From NCBI RefSeq assembly GCF_048128805.1, contig NC_136000.1, forward strand, positions 11,868,354-11,932,353: a stretch of 64,000 nt of DNA. The letters run 5' to 3'. Under the pieces are notes generated by a model. It had not been told where the DNA came from. It searched no databases and saw only the letters and a list, made by a program, of their open reading frames with translations. This DNA is from Centroberyx gerrardi (Eukaryota; Chordata; Actinopteri; Beryciformes; Berycidae). Below, piece by piece: positions 11,791 through 30,200 of the stretch (position 1 is the first letter of the stretch; each line of letters starts with the position of its first letter). A program made the translations under genes and the position numbers.

Positions 11791-12719
11791 AAATACAGTG
11801 TACTCTGATTTTCTGCTCCACCGCCCTGAGCAATATGAGTGGGAAAGAGATACAGAACCACAGTTGTATCTACGAATCCCATTTCACAAACCACTTCAAG
11901 AGAAACAAAATTATCACACACATAATGGTCAAAGATCCCATCAGGAACTGTTGTGCATTTCATTTCAGACATTTAATGCATTTTCTTTGCTGAGGGTTGG
12001 AGGTTCTGCATGATATTACTTTCACACAATTGTACAAAAAGGTGCCAGCAGCACAAAGCACAAACCACGTGAACAGGAGGAACAATTATGAGCAATGACA
12101 CTATGAGATCTTATTTTATTCATAATTAATAGATGTAACAAAGGGAGACAAATAGCCTTGTGCCAGACAAGACAGTGCGCAATTAGTTATGTTAACCCTG
12201 ATCTCAAATGACACCATGAGGACATTGTGTACAACACTGTAGCAAAACACAGGACAAGAATATAATTGAAAATGAATATTATTCGGTGCTACTCCTAACA
12301 AACTGCCAACAGGCTATGAGGTGCTATGCAGGCCATAAATTATATTCTACCTCTCACATACAGAAGAAAACACTCACATGTCTTTAGATACACAAAATTA
12401 CTCTCACAGTGATTATTTTACCTCTTACGTACACATTTGATATTTCATTTCTCAGATACAAAAAAAATGCACTGTTTAACCCATTTACCACTCTCATTCA
12501 CAAATCTATGGTGACATACACAACAATGATAGAGGGCTTTTTTTTGGAGCACACTATTGATCCTGTCTTTGTGCTTGCCCCCTCCACAGAGGTCAGAGGT
12601 CAGCATCAGCTACACAACACCGCCCCTGGGTCACAGTAAGCAACACAGCGCACCAACAGTTAATGTTACTATTGAAGTGACACAGCACCCCATACTAGGC
12701 AATGACAGGGTACGCATAC

Positions 12720-12725
<6 letters not shown>

Positions 12726-12782
<57 letters not shown>
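12726..12782. repeat. (CA)n microsatellite
   Basis: An essentially perfect CA tract of about 28 units lies in unique sequence. Confidence 0.95.
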
Positions 12783-12786
<4 letters not shown>

Positions 12787-14221
12787 AGGTAGCTGCCATA
12801 TGAGCAGCATGATCAATTGCCCTTTATTTCTTTACCAGGCTGAAGGCTAGAGTCCATGTTTAGACACTAATGCACTCCACAGTCTGATCAATAAAGAAAG
12901 AGGCTGATTTGGATGAAGGGAAAGAAGAGAGATTTGATACTTTCATTTTGGCTCCTTCACAGTAACACGACTACAGGGAGCCAGGCCTCCCGAGAGCACA
13001 GTCAAGACATCGGCACTGTCACAGTAACGATGCCTTGGATGAACGATTAAAAAACAAAAATATGAGAGCCATTAGGAAAAGAGTATGTGATATTGCTGCC
13101 GTCCCTGAGTGTGGCCAGACAAAAGAAAGACATTCAAAAGGACACGTAGATGGACTTGGAGATGACAAGTGGGCTCCAGCAGAAAGCAGTGTGAGGGAAT
13201 GATAATGAAAAGTGGAAAATGGACCTCAGGAGAGGGATATTGGAAAGAAGATTGAAGCTGGGTAAGAGGCCAGGCAAAATGCACGGTGTCGAGAGATGTG
13301 GTGTGGTGCAGAGAAAAATAAGATGGGAGCAGGCTGTATGGTGGTGCGATAGAAAAGGGAGTTTTAATTCATCGCTGAACCAGAAAATGTACCCATATCC
13401 CCAGAAAATTCAACTCATTACTGTTCATTCAATTTTTCTTCCGTTCATTGTCAATTAGCAATTCCAGAAAGCGTCACTTGATGAGTAGAGCCAAGTGTTT
13501 TGTTTCATGAATCTGTCCAAGATTACAGGTATAACACATCATTAAAACAGTAGGTGCATAAAAGAAGACTTGGAAGCCAACAAAATGTGCAGAGAAACTC
13601 CAGAATTCTGTCTCTTACTTGCAATTAAAACACTGTATATACAAATCATACAGGTAGATATAAGGTATAATTTTTGCATGAGGACCAATTTTTTTTCTGC
13701 TTTTACAGGCAAATAGAGTCAAAGTTGAAATCAGAGTCGAGCAGTATGGCACGAGAGCGTGTTGGCTGGAGAGGAACAGTTGGTTGAGCAGCAGAGAGAG
13801 TTACAGTGTACGGACTGAGGACGTTGCTTCCTGCCGCACACCGTGAGATGACAAAAAGAAAGAACAACTGCATGGTGGAGGTCTGCGTCCTGCCCACACT
13901 GTCCCATTTAACCTCCATGCACAGGTACACCACCTGTGGAGACTCAATTAGAAAGCCATTAGCCGCTGACAGACTGAGGGCTAATTGCTGCCTCGGGGGA
14001 ATTCAGATATGGGAGGATTCCACGGACAAGGACAAGTACACACCATGAAACCCATCAAGCAGAACACACCGCATGCTTTACAAGGACGGGAAGCTGCCTT
14101 ATATTTCACACTGCAGACTTCCACCATTAGCTAACAATATTCGTCAAGAGTTAGGCACTTAGACACTTAATACATGCAAATCTGGCCTGGGCCTTTTTAA
14201 ATAATTTAGCTTTCCCAATTT

Positions 14222-15135
14222 GGGATGCACTGATCAGTTCTTTTGGGGCCAATACTGATTACCAATTTTGTAACAATGTGATTGTTATCAGTCCAGTCAC
14301 GGACTGAAATGATGCAATTTACCTGGACTTTCTAGTAACAGCAACACATCACAGCAAGTGCACAGCATTTTCAATATAATTTCAATATAGCACTGTGTTA
14401 AACAGATTGCTGTCATGGCTACAAGATATTTCTGGCCTAACCATGTGTAAATAAATCATAGTGTTTCTAACATAATTATTGCTGTACATGTTAGTGTGTG
14501 CTTGATGGCTGAGGAGCTTACCCACCTCTTGCCACCAGTAGTGCATGAACACATGAAGCCATATGCCTTTTGTCCAACTGTTCCTAATCACACAGGTTGT
14601 GATGTTTAAAACACAATGTCAGAAATGAATATATCATCGCTGTCAGGTGAAAACCTCCTAACTCCAAAATGTCAACGTTTCAGGACCTAAGAAAAGCAGT
14701 TTGTTTTTAGCTTGATGACACATTTTTTCTAATGGGTTTTGATGAAAGGGTTTTCACATGACAGCAACAATATAAGAGCTGTTAGTGTCTATCAGCAGTG
14801 AAAAATATAGAATGAATACAACAATCAAACAATCTCAAAACACTGTTCAGAAAGGAAGGCAAGGAAATGACCAAGTCTCTCTCTACGCTGCAATCCTGAC
14901 AGTTCTGAAATTGTAAGGCAACAGCAAGGCCACTTAAAGAAGGATGGGTCCATTCTCTATCAATAAAACAAAAAGCCTGTATTCAATTACTGTCCAATGG
15001 CATATGAGCATAAATAACCAACTTAGGCCTATTATGTGATCAGGCAGTTGAAACGGTGCTCGGCCGATCACCAATGACCTATTTAGAACGTCTATTGGCC
15101 GATTATGATCAGTGCCCGATTGATCGGTGCATCCC
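14222..15135. mobile_element. non-autonomous DNA transposon with GGGATGCAC ends (hAT-like)
   Basis: The left end GGGATGCACTGATCA and the reverse complement of the right end GGGATGCACCGATCA differ at one of 15 positions. Just inside, the right end carries several ATCGGCC/GGCCGAT words, a pattern I recall from abundant fish elements. No 8-base target duplication was found, so the hAT assignment rests only on the end sequence. A second inverted-repeat element is nested inside at 14639-14765. Confidence 0.55.
14639..14765. mobile_element. nested short foldback element
   Basis: GCTGTCAGGTGAAAACC at the left and the reverse complement of the right end, GCTGTCATGTGAAAACC, match at 16 of 17 positions, enclosing 93 bases. 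It sits inside the larger GGGATGCAC-ended element, so it either inserted later or is part of that family's interior. Confidence 0.5.
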
Positions 15136-17579
15136 TGATCACAGTTTTCATATTACACACATGAAATTGAGTATTTCACCTTGATGTGTCCCCTACAATA
15201 CAAATAGACACTCACATGCATGCATTTCACCAGTGACTGAAGATATATACTTAGATTACATTTTACGAGTAGTGCAGTAATCTAAGTATTCTCCTTGTAT
15301 TATCTCACAAGATATTCAAGATATTTAGATCAATGCCTTTCTGAAAACATGAGCAAAGTCCACAAAGTCCATTGCAAACAGAACCTTTGGATACAAAATA
15401 TGCTCTTGAGGTTGAGAAGGCTCCAGGACCGGCAGTACAGGCTTGAAACAGCCTTTTCCCATGATTCTGCATATAAATTTTTAACAAGCATCTTCTCTTG
15501 GTGCTGAAGACGTCAGCCCTCCAGAGTGTTAGACAGTGACGTCAGTAAAACGCAAGTGATCTGCTAAAATTAGGTCATAATCAAATCTATCAATCAATAA
15601 CAATTTCAACACCTATCTCAATTGTGGGATTAAAAACATCTTTTCTGTCTGGGCTTTTGACGCAACGGCCAATCTGTGGCAGCTAAATATAAGATTTACA
15701 TGTATTTAGAGGCCAGAAAGGATTTTTCTTCATGCTTGTAATGTCATGTCAACACTGGAGGAAAACATACCTGCATTTTGAGTCAGACTCTAACCCTAAC
15801 CCAAAAAACACTCTTCCACAAGTCACACTCTTCAAGCGCAAACGTAAGTATACTCAAAACCTAATGGTCAAATGAATTGCAGATTATATTATTTAAAGCG
15901 CTGCAGCTCCTGTATGTGTGCCAGCAAATCTGAACTAAAAATACATTCACACTTCAAAGAGTTACCCATCCCCTCCTCGCTAAACACACGCACAGTGGCA
16001 GCATATTTCCATGGCTTGGACCCACTCTTCATTTTTAGATATTCAGCTTTTGTGCGCGGAATGCAGAGAGAATGGGTAGAGAGGTAGATAACAGTCCAAT
16101 TCTAATGGCTTCTAATTCCACTGTACTATGAGATATGAAGTGAACGTGTACAGTAAATGCTGATGGGTTCACGGGGTGATCATGCTATACTGGAAACAAC
16201 TTTAATGTTGTTCCCTTCCCACTCCCCATTTCTCTGACAATCTGTCTCGCTCTCTCACTCTCTCTGTCTGTCTTCCTCTCTCTAACAGTCACACACACAG
16301 ACACACACATCATTTCACTCCGTCTATGAGGAACCAGTGACAGAATGGAATTCAAAACTACATGGTTAATTTTTCATGCATTAAGCCTCTCTCCTCCACC
16401 TCCTCCTCCCCTCTTCTTCCCTCTTAGACAGGAATACATGAGCAAAGAGAGTGCCTCTAGATACTGGCGAGGCTAAATTAAGCTTTTCTCCCTTTAGGCT
16501 TTTGACAACAAGTGTGGATCAATACAATTTTTTTCAGGATGATCTACCTATAATTGGAGGGTTTAGTAAATATAAGCACTTACAATTAAAGGTGATAAAA
16601 CAATTTTGAAAGGCAGCAATGTCGCCTCCCAAATAAAGGAATTATGGGCAGATGGGCTGAAGCACTTCTCCATCTCAGTGCATATCTGTTTTAACATTGC
16701 ATTTATTGAGATTATTACTAGTCAAGTACATGCTAAATTACTAATGACTCTCACACAACACAGATCACAGGATTCACTGTGAACTCCCTCACCTTTTTAT
16801 CCTCCGAACCTATCCTTCCCACGCCCCTCTCATCCCACCCACCCCTCATCCTCATCACACCAAACCTCCTTTACCTCCTGCATCATAATACTGCATCAGT
16901 TTGATGGCAATGGTGAATAATAATGGTCAAAAGCAACAGCCTTGTCTGATGCCATGTACTGTAACAGAAGGAAACAGGTTGATGTATCACTGTTAGTGTG
17001 CACAAGAGTAATACAGTTTTGTTAGAGAGTGATTTAGCACCATCCAAATAAAGAGCCACTGAGTCACTGATACAAATTCAATATGTTGGCCTTAGACCCT
17101 TAGCTATGGATGGCTGCCCGCCAAGGTTGAGGAGATATTTTTCTATCCATGTTCCCCTCTCTGGAGCATCACTCACTCCAAGGCAATGTTGAGCTTTGTT
17201 CCGAGAATTAGCGCTTTGTTGTAGCAGGTGTTGAGCGATCCGTTTCCTTTCTGGCAGAGAGAATGCCACTTAATAGCTCTGGCCTACACTTTGTAAATTG
17301 AGAGAGCAGGAGGAAGACCTTCAAAGAATAAAGGAGGCCTTTAATTAGATTAGCTAGCGGGGGGACTTCACCCTCTGAAGGCCTTTTGAATTTCAAAGTC
17401 TTACACCAAATTTAAGGAAAGAGCAGTCATCTCTAACTGTAACTGAATAAGTGCAGCTTACTTTATGGAAGTCAGTGGTAATGCTGTGATTTTAATACAT
17501 GACATGCTGCACGATTTCTGTAAGATGGTGTCATCATGACTTCTAATTCCATGTACAGTGGCCATTTCAATCAACTCTG
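15136..17579. other. intergenic, no gene recognised
   Basis: No exon, RNA gene or clear mobile element was recognised. A pyrimidine-rich stretch lies near 16240-16310. The balanced, non-repetitive composition from about 16380 to 16740 and 17080 to 17400 would suit conserved noncoding sequence, but that cannot be judged from one genome. Confidence 0.4.
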
Positions 17580-17580
17580 G

Positions 17581-17581
<1 letters not shown>

Positions 17582-17628
<47 letters not shown>
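17582..17628. repeat. (CT)n microsatellite
   Basis: A perfect CT tract of about 23 units. It produces long Leu-Ser and Arg-Glu frames that are artefacts. Confidence 0.95.
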
Positions 17629-17632
<4 letters not shown>

Positions 17633-18831
17633 CATCTGGCCCTCTCTCCCGCTTGCTCCATCTCTATCTATCCATCTCTTACTCTTTCTCTCCTTGCACC
17701 ATGTTTGTGAGATGGGTTGATACAGGCATGCATTATTCATCTGTGTGTCCTTTCTGTCATTGCCAGAGCTGAGCTCTGAGCAGAGGGGTGCAAAACAGAC
17801 CTACAATCAATCAACTGGGGTCTGACACTCTCCACAATGGGATATGTTGATTGGATGTCACAGGATGCCCATGCAAATAGAATGGTGTTGAGGGCCATTC
17901 TGTACAGACTGAGATTGTCTGGACCCTTTTCGCACCAGCAACAGTTGAAGTTCATTGGTATTCTACTCCTTCGCCGTTGAAATACCAAAACCACCTGTTT
18001 CAGAAAAGACTTTCCACAGCTATAGCAAACCCTCACTAGACTATATGAGGCACTTTAATCATTTGCATAAGTTCATGCTACACTTCCTACAGTAAGTGCA
18101 AAGTATTTAAGTGACAGTATTAATCATGTTGGTAAGAAGGCAAATCATCATGGTCAATGCTCTGATTTGATTGGCTTTTAAGTGTACTCCCTGAGTCATG
18201 TGTTTTTGAAGTCCTAGATGAGCCTCTTACTGAATAAATATCAGCAGGATGACAAATCAAGTTCGCACAATCTTCAAGCAGGAATTAAAGGTACACAGAA
18301 GACATTTGCCCTGTACTGTGTAAGCTCCCAAAGTTTTCATTCCGAGTGTGACTTTAGGAGTTGATTAAAATGGTATTGCAGGAAACCTGGCTGAAGTTTG
18401 CACAGGTTGATTGAGCCAACTGCTAATATATTGCCTTGAATATGAGCATGCCATTATTTACACTGCTGTTTGAATAGTGGCCGCCCCAAGTTGTTAATGC
18501 TTTTACCCAGAGAATTGGACCAATTAAAATTCTGCAGCATGGTGAAAAATGGAAGCTAAGTGGAAAATTCAATGATGTAAAACTCATGTGTGCACATGTG
18601 AAAATCCAATTGGCAAAAAGTATTAATGCTCAAATGTAATTACGACTTTCAAACAAAAGGTGAAAAATGTGGAATCGGTCCCCTAAACTCTCATCTGTCC
18701 TCTCTTTATCTGAAAAGTCAATTTCATGGCTAATAGGTTCATTACTGTGGTCATGCTTGGAGGGCCTTCTCTGATAAAACTCACTCAGGAGTTGAGAGAG
18801 CTAAGCTGCTGGAGCACAGGTCTTAATAAGT

Positions 18832-18871
18832 CTCTCTCCCTCTCTCCCTCTCTCCCTCTCTCCCTCTCTCC

Positions 18872-18945
<74 letters not shown>
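18832..18945. repeat. (CTCTCC)n then (CT)n microsatellite
   Basis: Six or so CTCTCCCT-type units grade into more than 30 perfect CT units. Confidence 0.95.
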
Positions 18946-18949
<4 letters not shown>

Positions 18950-21900
18950 CTCTTTCTCTGTCTTAAGTTCATGGTAATTTTGTAGAGAAGTCAAACCTTG
19001 CCCCTTTTCACTACAAATGGATCCATAATAACACCTATCCATACTGCTTGGCAATGCATAACATACTTTCTTACTCAGTGCATTTTGAGGCTGTTATGAC
19101 TGCTGTCTGTGGAGCAGACCCAGCAACACAAGAGAAATCTCCATGTGTAGAAAAGGGCACAGATTTGCCTCAGCTGCTCTATTCAGTACAGGCAATTTAT
19201 CTGCTGTTGAGAGGGAGAGGGTTTCTGCAAAGGTCCAGCTAGACAAGACGGGTCTGCGCTGCATACTAACGACAGCCTCACCGTTTCCACCGTACAGCCT
19301 TGTCATCCCGCATTCCAGCCATGTTCTCATGCTGTCACGCTGCGGTGGAGATGGAGCGCTTTATGAGGTGATGCAGCATAGTCTGCTTTGCTACGGCACG
19401 TGGGAAGCTGCAACCTCTGTTTGAAAGTTAATTTCTTTATTGTCATGCAGATAGGCGCAGACCCAACCCGCCTCTTCCTGTCTTTTTTCAATAAGCTCAC
19501 TGTACCATACCCAAATGTCCTGATTCAGCAGAAACAGTGACCTGACAGAGGGTGATGATTGTGAAAGCCTTCTGGCCTGGAAGCTCTGCCGGCCATTATA
19601 CCTGCTTAATCCCACATGCGTGTGCAAGGTGCTTTTCAGAAAAACACATTTCACCCTGCGCTCTCTTCCTAACTGCATATGACAATTTCAATTGCATCTT
19701 TCCAGCGAGTGCAATTAAATCTATGTTTATGCGCAACTTGGCTGGGCTAATGTTCTTCCTTTCATCTGTTCTAATCTAACGTTCTCATGCAATATTCACC
19801 AGAAGGCTCTGGGCTTATCCTAATGAACCATGTGGGCTAAATAATCCACTCTGTTGTTCCCAATCTGATTACTTCCTCCTTTTTCTCTTCTCATAGATTC
19901 CTTGCTCTCTATTTTGTCACTCGCTTTCAACCTTCAAGGGCACAGCTATTGATCTGACTGTATGTTAAGCGCTACAGTCACATCCAGACACACAACACAC
20001 ACATACACACATATACAGGTAATCAGGCTTGCTACTGTTGTACTCAGGATGAACAAATGAACAGTGGCCCATCTGTTTTTCTCTGAGCAGGATAAGTTCC
20101 CCTTTCTAATCCAGTATAACTGACTGGCCTCACCAGTCCCTATTGATTTTAAACATACGTGTAAGACAGATCCAATGTCAGAGATGGAGTTAATATCTTT
20201 GGCTGTCAGTGAAAAGCAACCAAACATATTTAAAAGTTGTCTCTCAACAGAGCCTTCAGATGGAAGAGGTGTGATGACAGAGTTTGAATCAATACCTTAC
20301 ACATCTATCTGTTTTACCACACTGGCACCTGTAGCATTAGACCTGTGTGTTAGGGCCAACAATCAACCAGAGGTTAAGTACTTCACATGGAGCTTAATAA
20401 AAACAGAACCTTCTGTTAGGGTTTTGGTTGGCTGAATAAGATGGAGAAAGAAATAGAGCTGTAAGACTTTGTGCTTCTTTGCGAAACAGCAATCAGCTCT
20501 ATAAATAGGTCCCGCAGACGGTCCTGGCCAATTATTTATGAATAATAATGGAATGACTTGCATGGAGACATGTCACAGTTCAAAACAACATCATCCATCT
20601 CTCCTTCCATCTTAGCTCTCATCGCCCAAGGGGAGTGGATGGGGGTGGGGTGTTCGGGAAAGGGGAGGGGGGGCAGTAGAGTAAAAAAAGAGATGCAAAA
20701 CAGAGAAATCTGTCATTTTGAGCAATGTGTGAGGTGAACGCCTGCCTGGGTAAGCCACACTCACACTTAACACATGCATGCAACATCAACAGGAAGGAGA
20801 GAGGCACCAGAAATAGCAAGAAATCAAACATCATCATCAAACAGTGATACAGGGCAAACCAAATCAAAAGAAATTCTGAGGTGAAGTTATTTTTGGATCA
20901 AAGATTTGTCTCCTTGCTTCACACCGTGGAACACATGAAATAAAGCCATCCAACTGCTCCACAGAATGAAAAGGCTTCAGCTAACAACTGTCACATTAAA
21001 ACATTGAGACATTAAGCTTTTAGTTTAAGCTTTAGTTAGTTTGAATTATGTCCACACAAGCACCAACTTTGAATGCATGCCAAACTACTGTACGTATCTC
21101 TGCAACCATAGTGTGCCTTTGGCCTACATAGATAAATGTGTTCTTGCGCTTTACAGAGGTGACACCAACAGCAACTAAATAATAATGATATTTTCAGAAG
21201 GAAAACAATTAGTGGTAACAACTCCACGTGACCGTAATGCAATGTCTGACTGTAACAGTCACTTAAAGCGCTTTCTAAAGGATGTTGACTCTGAGTATAA
21301 TGACCCGAGCCACTGGAGCGTAGCACATTTTGGGGATTGGACAAGCTTGGCCCATCATCAAACATTACTCAGCATCAGTGTTCAGTTAAGTGTAAATATC
21401 AACCACAGGGGCACACACAACGCCTGTGCCATCCTTCCATTGCTGCCTCATTTACATTTATACAACAGAAAGATGAAATATGATTATGACAATGCTGAAG
21501 TTGAAGTGGTGGACTAAGTTATGGAAGTCTCTATGTAAGTATACATACAAAAAAACAGACTCCAGTAAAACGGATTATAACCTGCAGCTAAGTGACTAAT
21601 TTACTGTACTGTGCAGTCAGCTCCTCAGTGTATCGGCATATGCTCAGCTCTGGATGCCACAGCCTCTGTATTCAGTATTCATAAGCTTGCAGCTCATGTG
21701 AGAGAACATACTGTATACCACTGGCAGATTAGCCTTATTCTTGTATCTGAGCTGCACACAGGGAAAAAAGACTTGTGAATGGCACCTATAGACATAATCC
21801 CATGAGAGAGAGAGAGACTCCTGCACTTTGCATTGCAATGCTAGATGGGGTTTTTCACATATAGTATCATGGCTCATAGCATTGTTTACCACTGAATCAA

Positions 21901-23189
21901 TACCACTGAATAATGTGCAACAGTCAAAATCAACCAAGGTTTTAACTTTAAGATAGCTCTTTCGATTATAAGATAAACTAGCCAATCAGAGACCCATGAG
22001 AACGCAACTCAGAGTCAGTGAACCCCAGATGCTCCACCTTAATCCTAAATGGAGGATCCATTGGCTGGTTGAATAATCTCCATAATTAGCATAATATCTC
22101 AACTTCTACGGTTGCTGGATGACTGCAGGGATCATCTCCATCCATTTTTTCCCTCCTCCCTTTCACTCTTCCTCCATCCTCCCTTCCCTCCTGCATACTA
22201 AACCTGCCTGAATCAGGGCAATGCCCTCTTGAATTCTCCTCCACTTTTCTGGGTCAGGATGACAACAGCCAACACACAGCCTGTCCGCCTTATCTGGAGT
22301 TGGAAAATGTCTTGCGTGACATTCAAGCTTCCATTGACTGCCGCCTGTTAAAAGGTGCCCATGTGTAAAATGTCGAAGCCTGTTTTCCATCAAAAGAAAT
22401 TCTAAAGCAAAAGGCATTGACAATTCTAAAGCAAAAGGAAAAACCATGTTACATTTGCCCCTAAGCATTCATATATAACAATAGACTCCACATGGAATAA
22501 AGCTCCATACACCATTCAGCATTGATAAAAATACTGACTATCTATAACAACTTATTCCAAAGAATGAGTTTTATTTGCTCCTCCTCCGAGTTTAATAACC
22601 CATGAAGACATCACTAACAAAAAACTCTCCTAATAACTGACAGTGAGATAAAGGGTACTGGCAGTAATTACACTGCAGGAACACTGACATTCAATCAATG
22701 TTGGAAGAAAACTCCTTGCAAGTGTCTGGACATTGACACATATTCCTGATTTTGTGCGCTTTTAGAAATATGACTGAAGCAAAACAGTGTGCCAGGATAA
22801 ACTGTTAAATATTCATAAGACATGACCATCGATGGTGCCTTATAGTGGTTTTGATTGGCTGCATTAAATGCAGGAACGGATGACAACACCTCCTCTTCAT
22901 GGAAAATGTGCACCACCTGCTATGGTAGCTCAAGCCAGCAGATCCAAGCCGGGCCCAAACCGACATCTCCTGGTCTTTTGAATGTGGGCGGACAAACTCC
23001 TGTCCGCCATCACTTGATAACAGCCGGAACGTCTCCCTACATGTGTGTGAACTTTGGTGTGTCTCCCTCTCCAGACAGCTTCCTATATATGTCTCAATCC
23101 TCCATTGAGAGGGAGGTGAATATGTCAGTGTCACTCCTGGCCTCCCACCATGCACCACATTGCACCTGCTGCAGTGCTACATCACAGGA

Positions 23190-23190
<1 letters not shown>
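18946..23190. other. intergenic, no gene recognised
   Basis: Only short chance frames occur here. A G-rich patch lies at 20630-20680. No repeat family or exon could be named. Confidence 0.4.

Positions 23191-23270
<80 letters not shown>
23191..23270. repeat. (GA)n microsatellite
   Basis: About 39 nearly perfect GA units. The 190-codon frame that spans it owes its length to the repeat (an Arg-Glu run) and has no recognisable homology. Confidence 0.95.
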
Positions 23271-27296
<4,026 letters not shown>

Positions 27297-30200
27297 GACA
27301 TACAGCCTCAGGGACGGAAGTGTCCTTTTGCAGAAAGCATGCATGTAAAATAATCTGTTTATTTTTCCTTCTATATATTTGGGACATACGCAATTTAGAA
27401 TCCGCTGACCCAATTACCCTCAAGTTTGTCAATGTAAACAAACTGGTGACTGAAATCCTTAAACTAGCTGTTGAAGGAGAGTGACTGTTCAGAAAATGGT
27501 GCTTTTACAGTAACATGAACTCCCAGGGGCAGCAGCATGACTGGATGAGATGAGATGACAAACACTGAGTGCTCTGATGGCTGAGTGCCTGTAAGGAGGA
27601 GCGTGCACGTGTGCGTACGCATGCGTCTGTGTGTGTGTGTGTGTGTGTGTGTGTTTATCTACTGCATGTGTGGTTGTGCTCTACGTGCTTCCCCCAGGGT
27701 TCAGCCCTCCCCTGCACTCGTACCTCCCTGTGGGTGTGAGGAGGTCCCCCATGCTCTCCCTTGCGTTCCCACGCCTTGGCCGACGCTCTTTGACATGGCT
27801 AACGTAAACAGATGTTGTACCGTGGCAGGAAGTGGCCGACTTCTGAGGGGCTGATGGAAAAGCAGCCGGTCCTCTCCCTGACAGGGAATAGTGGAGTGTT
27901 CAGAGTCCAGCAGGAAGCAGCAAAGAGCCTATCCCAGGCGAGTGTGTGGAGGGGGTGTTGGGGGGGTAAGAGGCTGCATGGATGCTGTTCAACCCCGCGG
28001 TCAGGGTCAAACAGCTGACTGGGCCTGGTTCTGCTTTATGGCAGTGAACCTTACTGACCCACAATAGCAGTAATACCACCCAGAGCTGTAAATCACTGGC
28101 TAAGAGTACAGAGCTCACACTTTCCCAAAGACAAGGAATTGCAATACTTTAAAGTGTATTGCAGCTATATGGCCATTATTTACTCTGCATCATACTAATT
28201 CATTTAATATGGCAGCCTGCCTTGCAAATAATCCTTTTCAGTGACATGAATGCTGCATAACGCTCTGCAGGTAGAATGTTGATACGTACATGTCATCATT
28301 ACTGATTTAGAAAAAACCTGGAGCCTACTGTACCTGCCAGGACTCCTATGAGCTTTGTCAAAGTTGTACATGTTGAACTTCTAGAAATTCTGTAAAGCAC
28401 GCTACAACAAACCAGACAGACATTCACTATATGTAAGTCTTATTTACTTCTAATCTTGAGGGAACAATATTTATTTGCTTCTCCAATCAATTCTGTGTCC
28501 TATTAACAGTATTTTACCTACCAATAACATGTCAAACACAATATACTGTGGTGTACGTCATACACAATTGTTGCCGCTTCGTTACTAATGGATTCATATG
28601 GCTATGGTGGAGGATACATTAACATTTCCTCTGGGATTGCGGCTGTATTTCATCTTAAACTGTTGCTCATCAATCTCAAGGAGTGTGTAAAGGAGGTGAG
28701 GATGAGCTCCTTCTTTCTTCTCCTCTCCTCTCCTTTCTTGATCTCGCCCCTTTAATCACTTGTCAACTGAGGATGGACCCAAAGGGATACTGGGACCGAG
28801 GCCAAAAGCAGACTGACCACTGGTCAGACCTCGGGCAAAAACCAGAGGACCTTGTAATGTAGCCAGCACAACACTCTCCCCTCCCCCTCCACTTTCCATT
28901 CAGTCTTCCTCTTCTCATCTACCAATCTTCAGATAAGAACCATAATGCACTCTGGCCTTCTAAAAAGAACTCAGGAAATGGATGAAAATTACAAAAAAAA
29001 AAAAAGATAAATAGAAAAAGACCTACAAGGAAAAGTTGTAAACAAAAACAGAAGCAGTTCAGAAGAAATCTTTTTCTTTCTCTGTTTCCATCTCTCCTCC
29101 CAGGTCCACGTGATGTCAGACCAGGTGCTCCTCAGGGCTTGTGGGAAGGGTTTGGTGATTTAAATAGATCAGACGAGAGCAGACCGCTACAACATTTCCA
29201 ACCAGCCACTCCATTAGCGCTGGGCTAGTTCTGTTCTCGAGCAATCTGGAGCAAATCACAGTGGCACCAAATGGAAGTGCAGGATGCCTGCTGCAGGGAG
29301 GAGATAAAAGTGTGCGCTGGGTCCTCCGGGCCTGCCGGCTTCCATCCCACTATTGCATGGTCAGATTGCCTGCTGATGTTTGGCGTGCAAAGTGTGGATA
29401 TGAAATAAGGCAGCAGCTGATGCCGCATCTGCATCTCCTTTATCTGATGAGGCCAGGCCAGAGAGGGATCTCTCCACAGACACACCACACACACACACTG
29501 TACCACATACACAAACACACTACGCAAACAAATGCACTCACTTAAGTGTGTGTATCTACCGACACATACATACACACACATGCAAACAGCGTATACATGG
29601 ACATCTGCAGGCGCACGGAGTGAGAGGGGAGAGAAACTGTAGCGAATATCAGACAGCGGAGTCTGGGGACAGAGAGAAAAGCTGGATGAAATATTAATGA
29701 ATATGAAATATTAACGTCATTCTTCTATTGAACTCTGTGAAGTTTTGGGAATGCAGTGTTTTTGCAGCAGTATGTTTACCACTTTTCAGACCAGGAGGAT
29801 TCCTTAAGAGCTTTGAGGAGGCTGTCAAGTGGCCCAGTCTTTTTAAACACACGTCCATTTTCCACTCACCTCGTGATGTACGGAAGTTATGAAACATACC
29901 GTGCCTTGAGTCGCAGGCAGTGACAGAGAAGCAGTTTTTGCATTGATGTGCTGTGTCATTATAGTCTGACTGCCAGAGGCTTACAGACGTACCCCGTGTA
30001 GAAAGCAGGCACTTGATGTGGGGTGCATGCACACAGATGCACATAAATGCATGTGCAATCACACACACACACACACACACATGCACACACACACAAACCC
30101 ATTGATGTGGACCACCTTCTGTGCTAACACACAGAGAAAAGCAGATACATAAAAAGACCTACAACACACATACACACAGATGCAAGCTTTCTCTCTTTCT

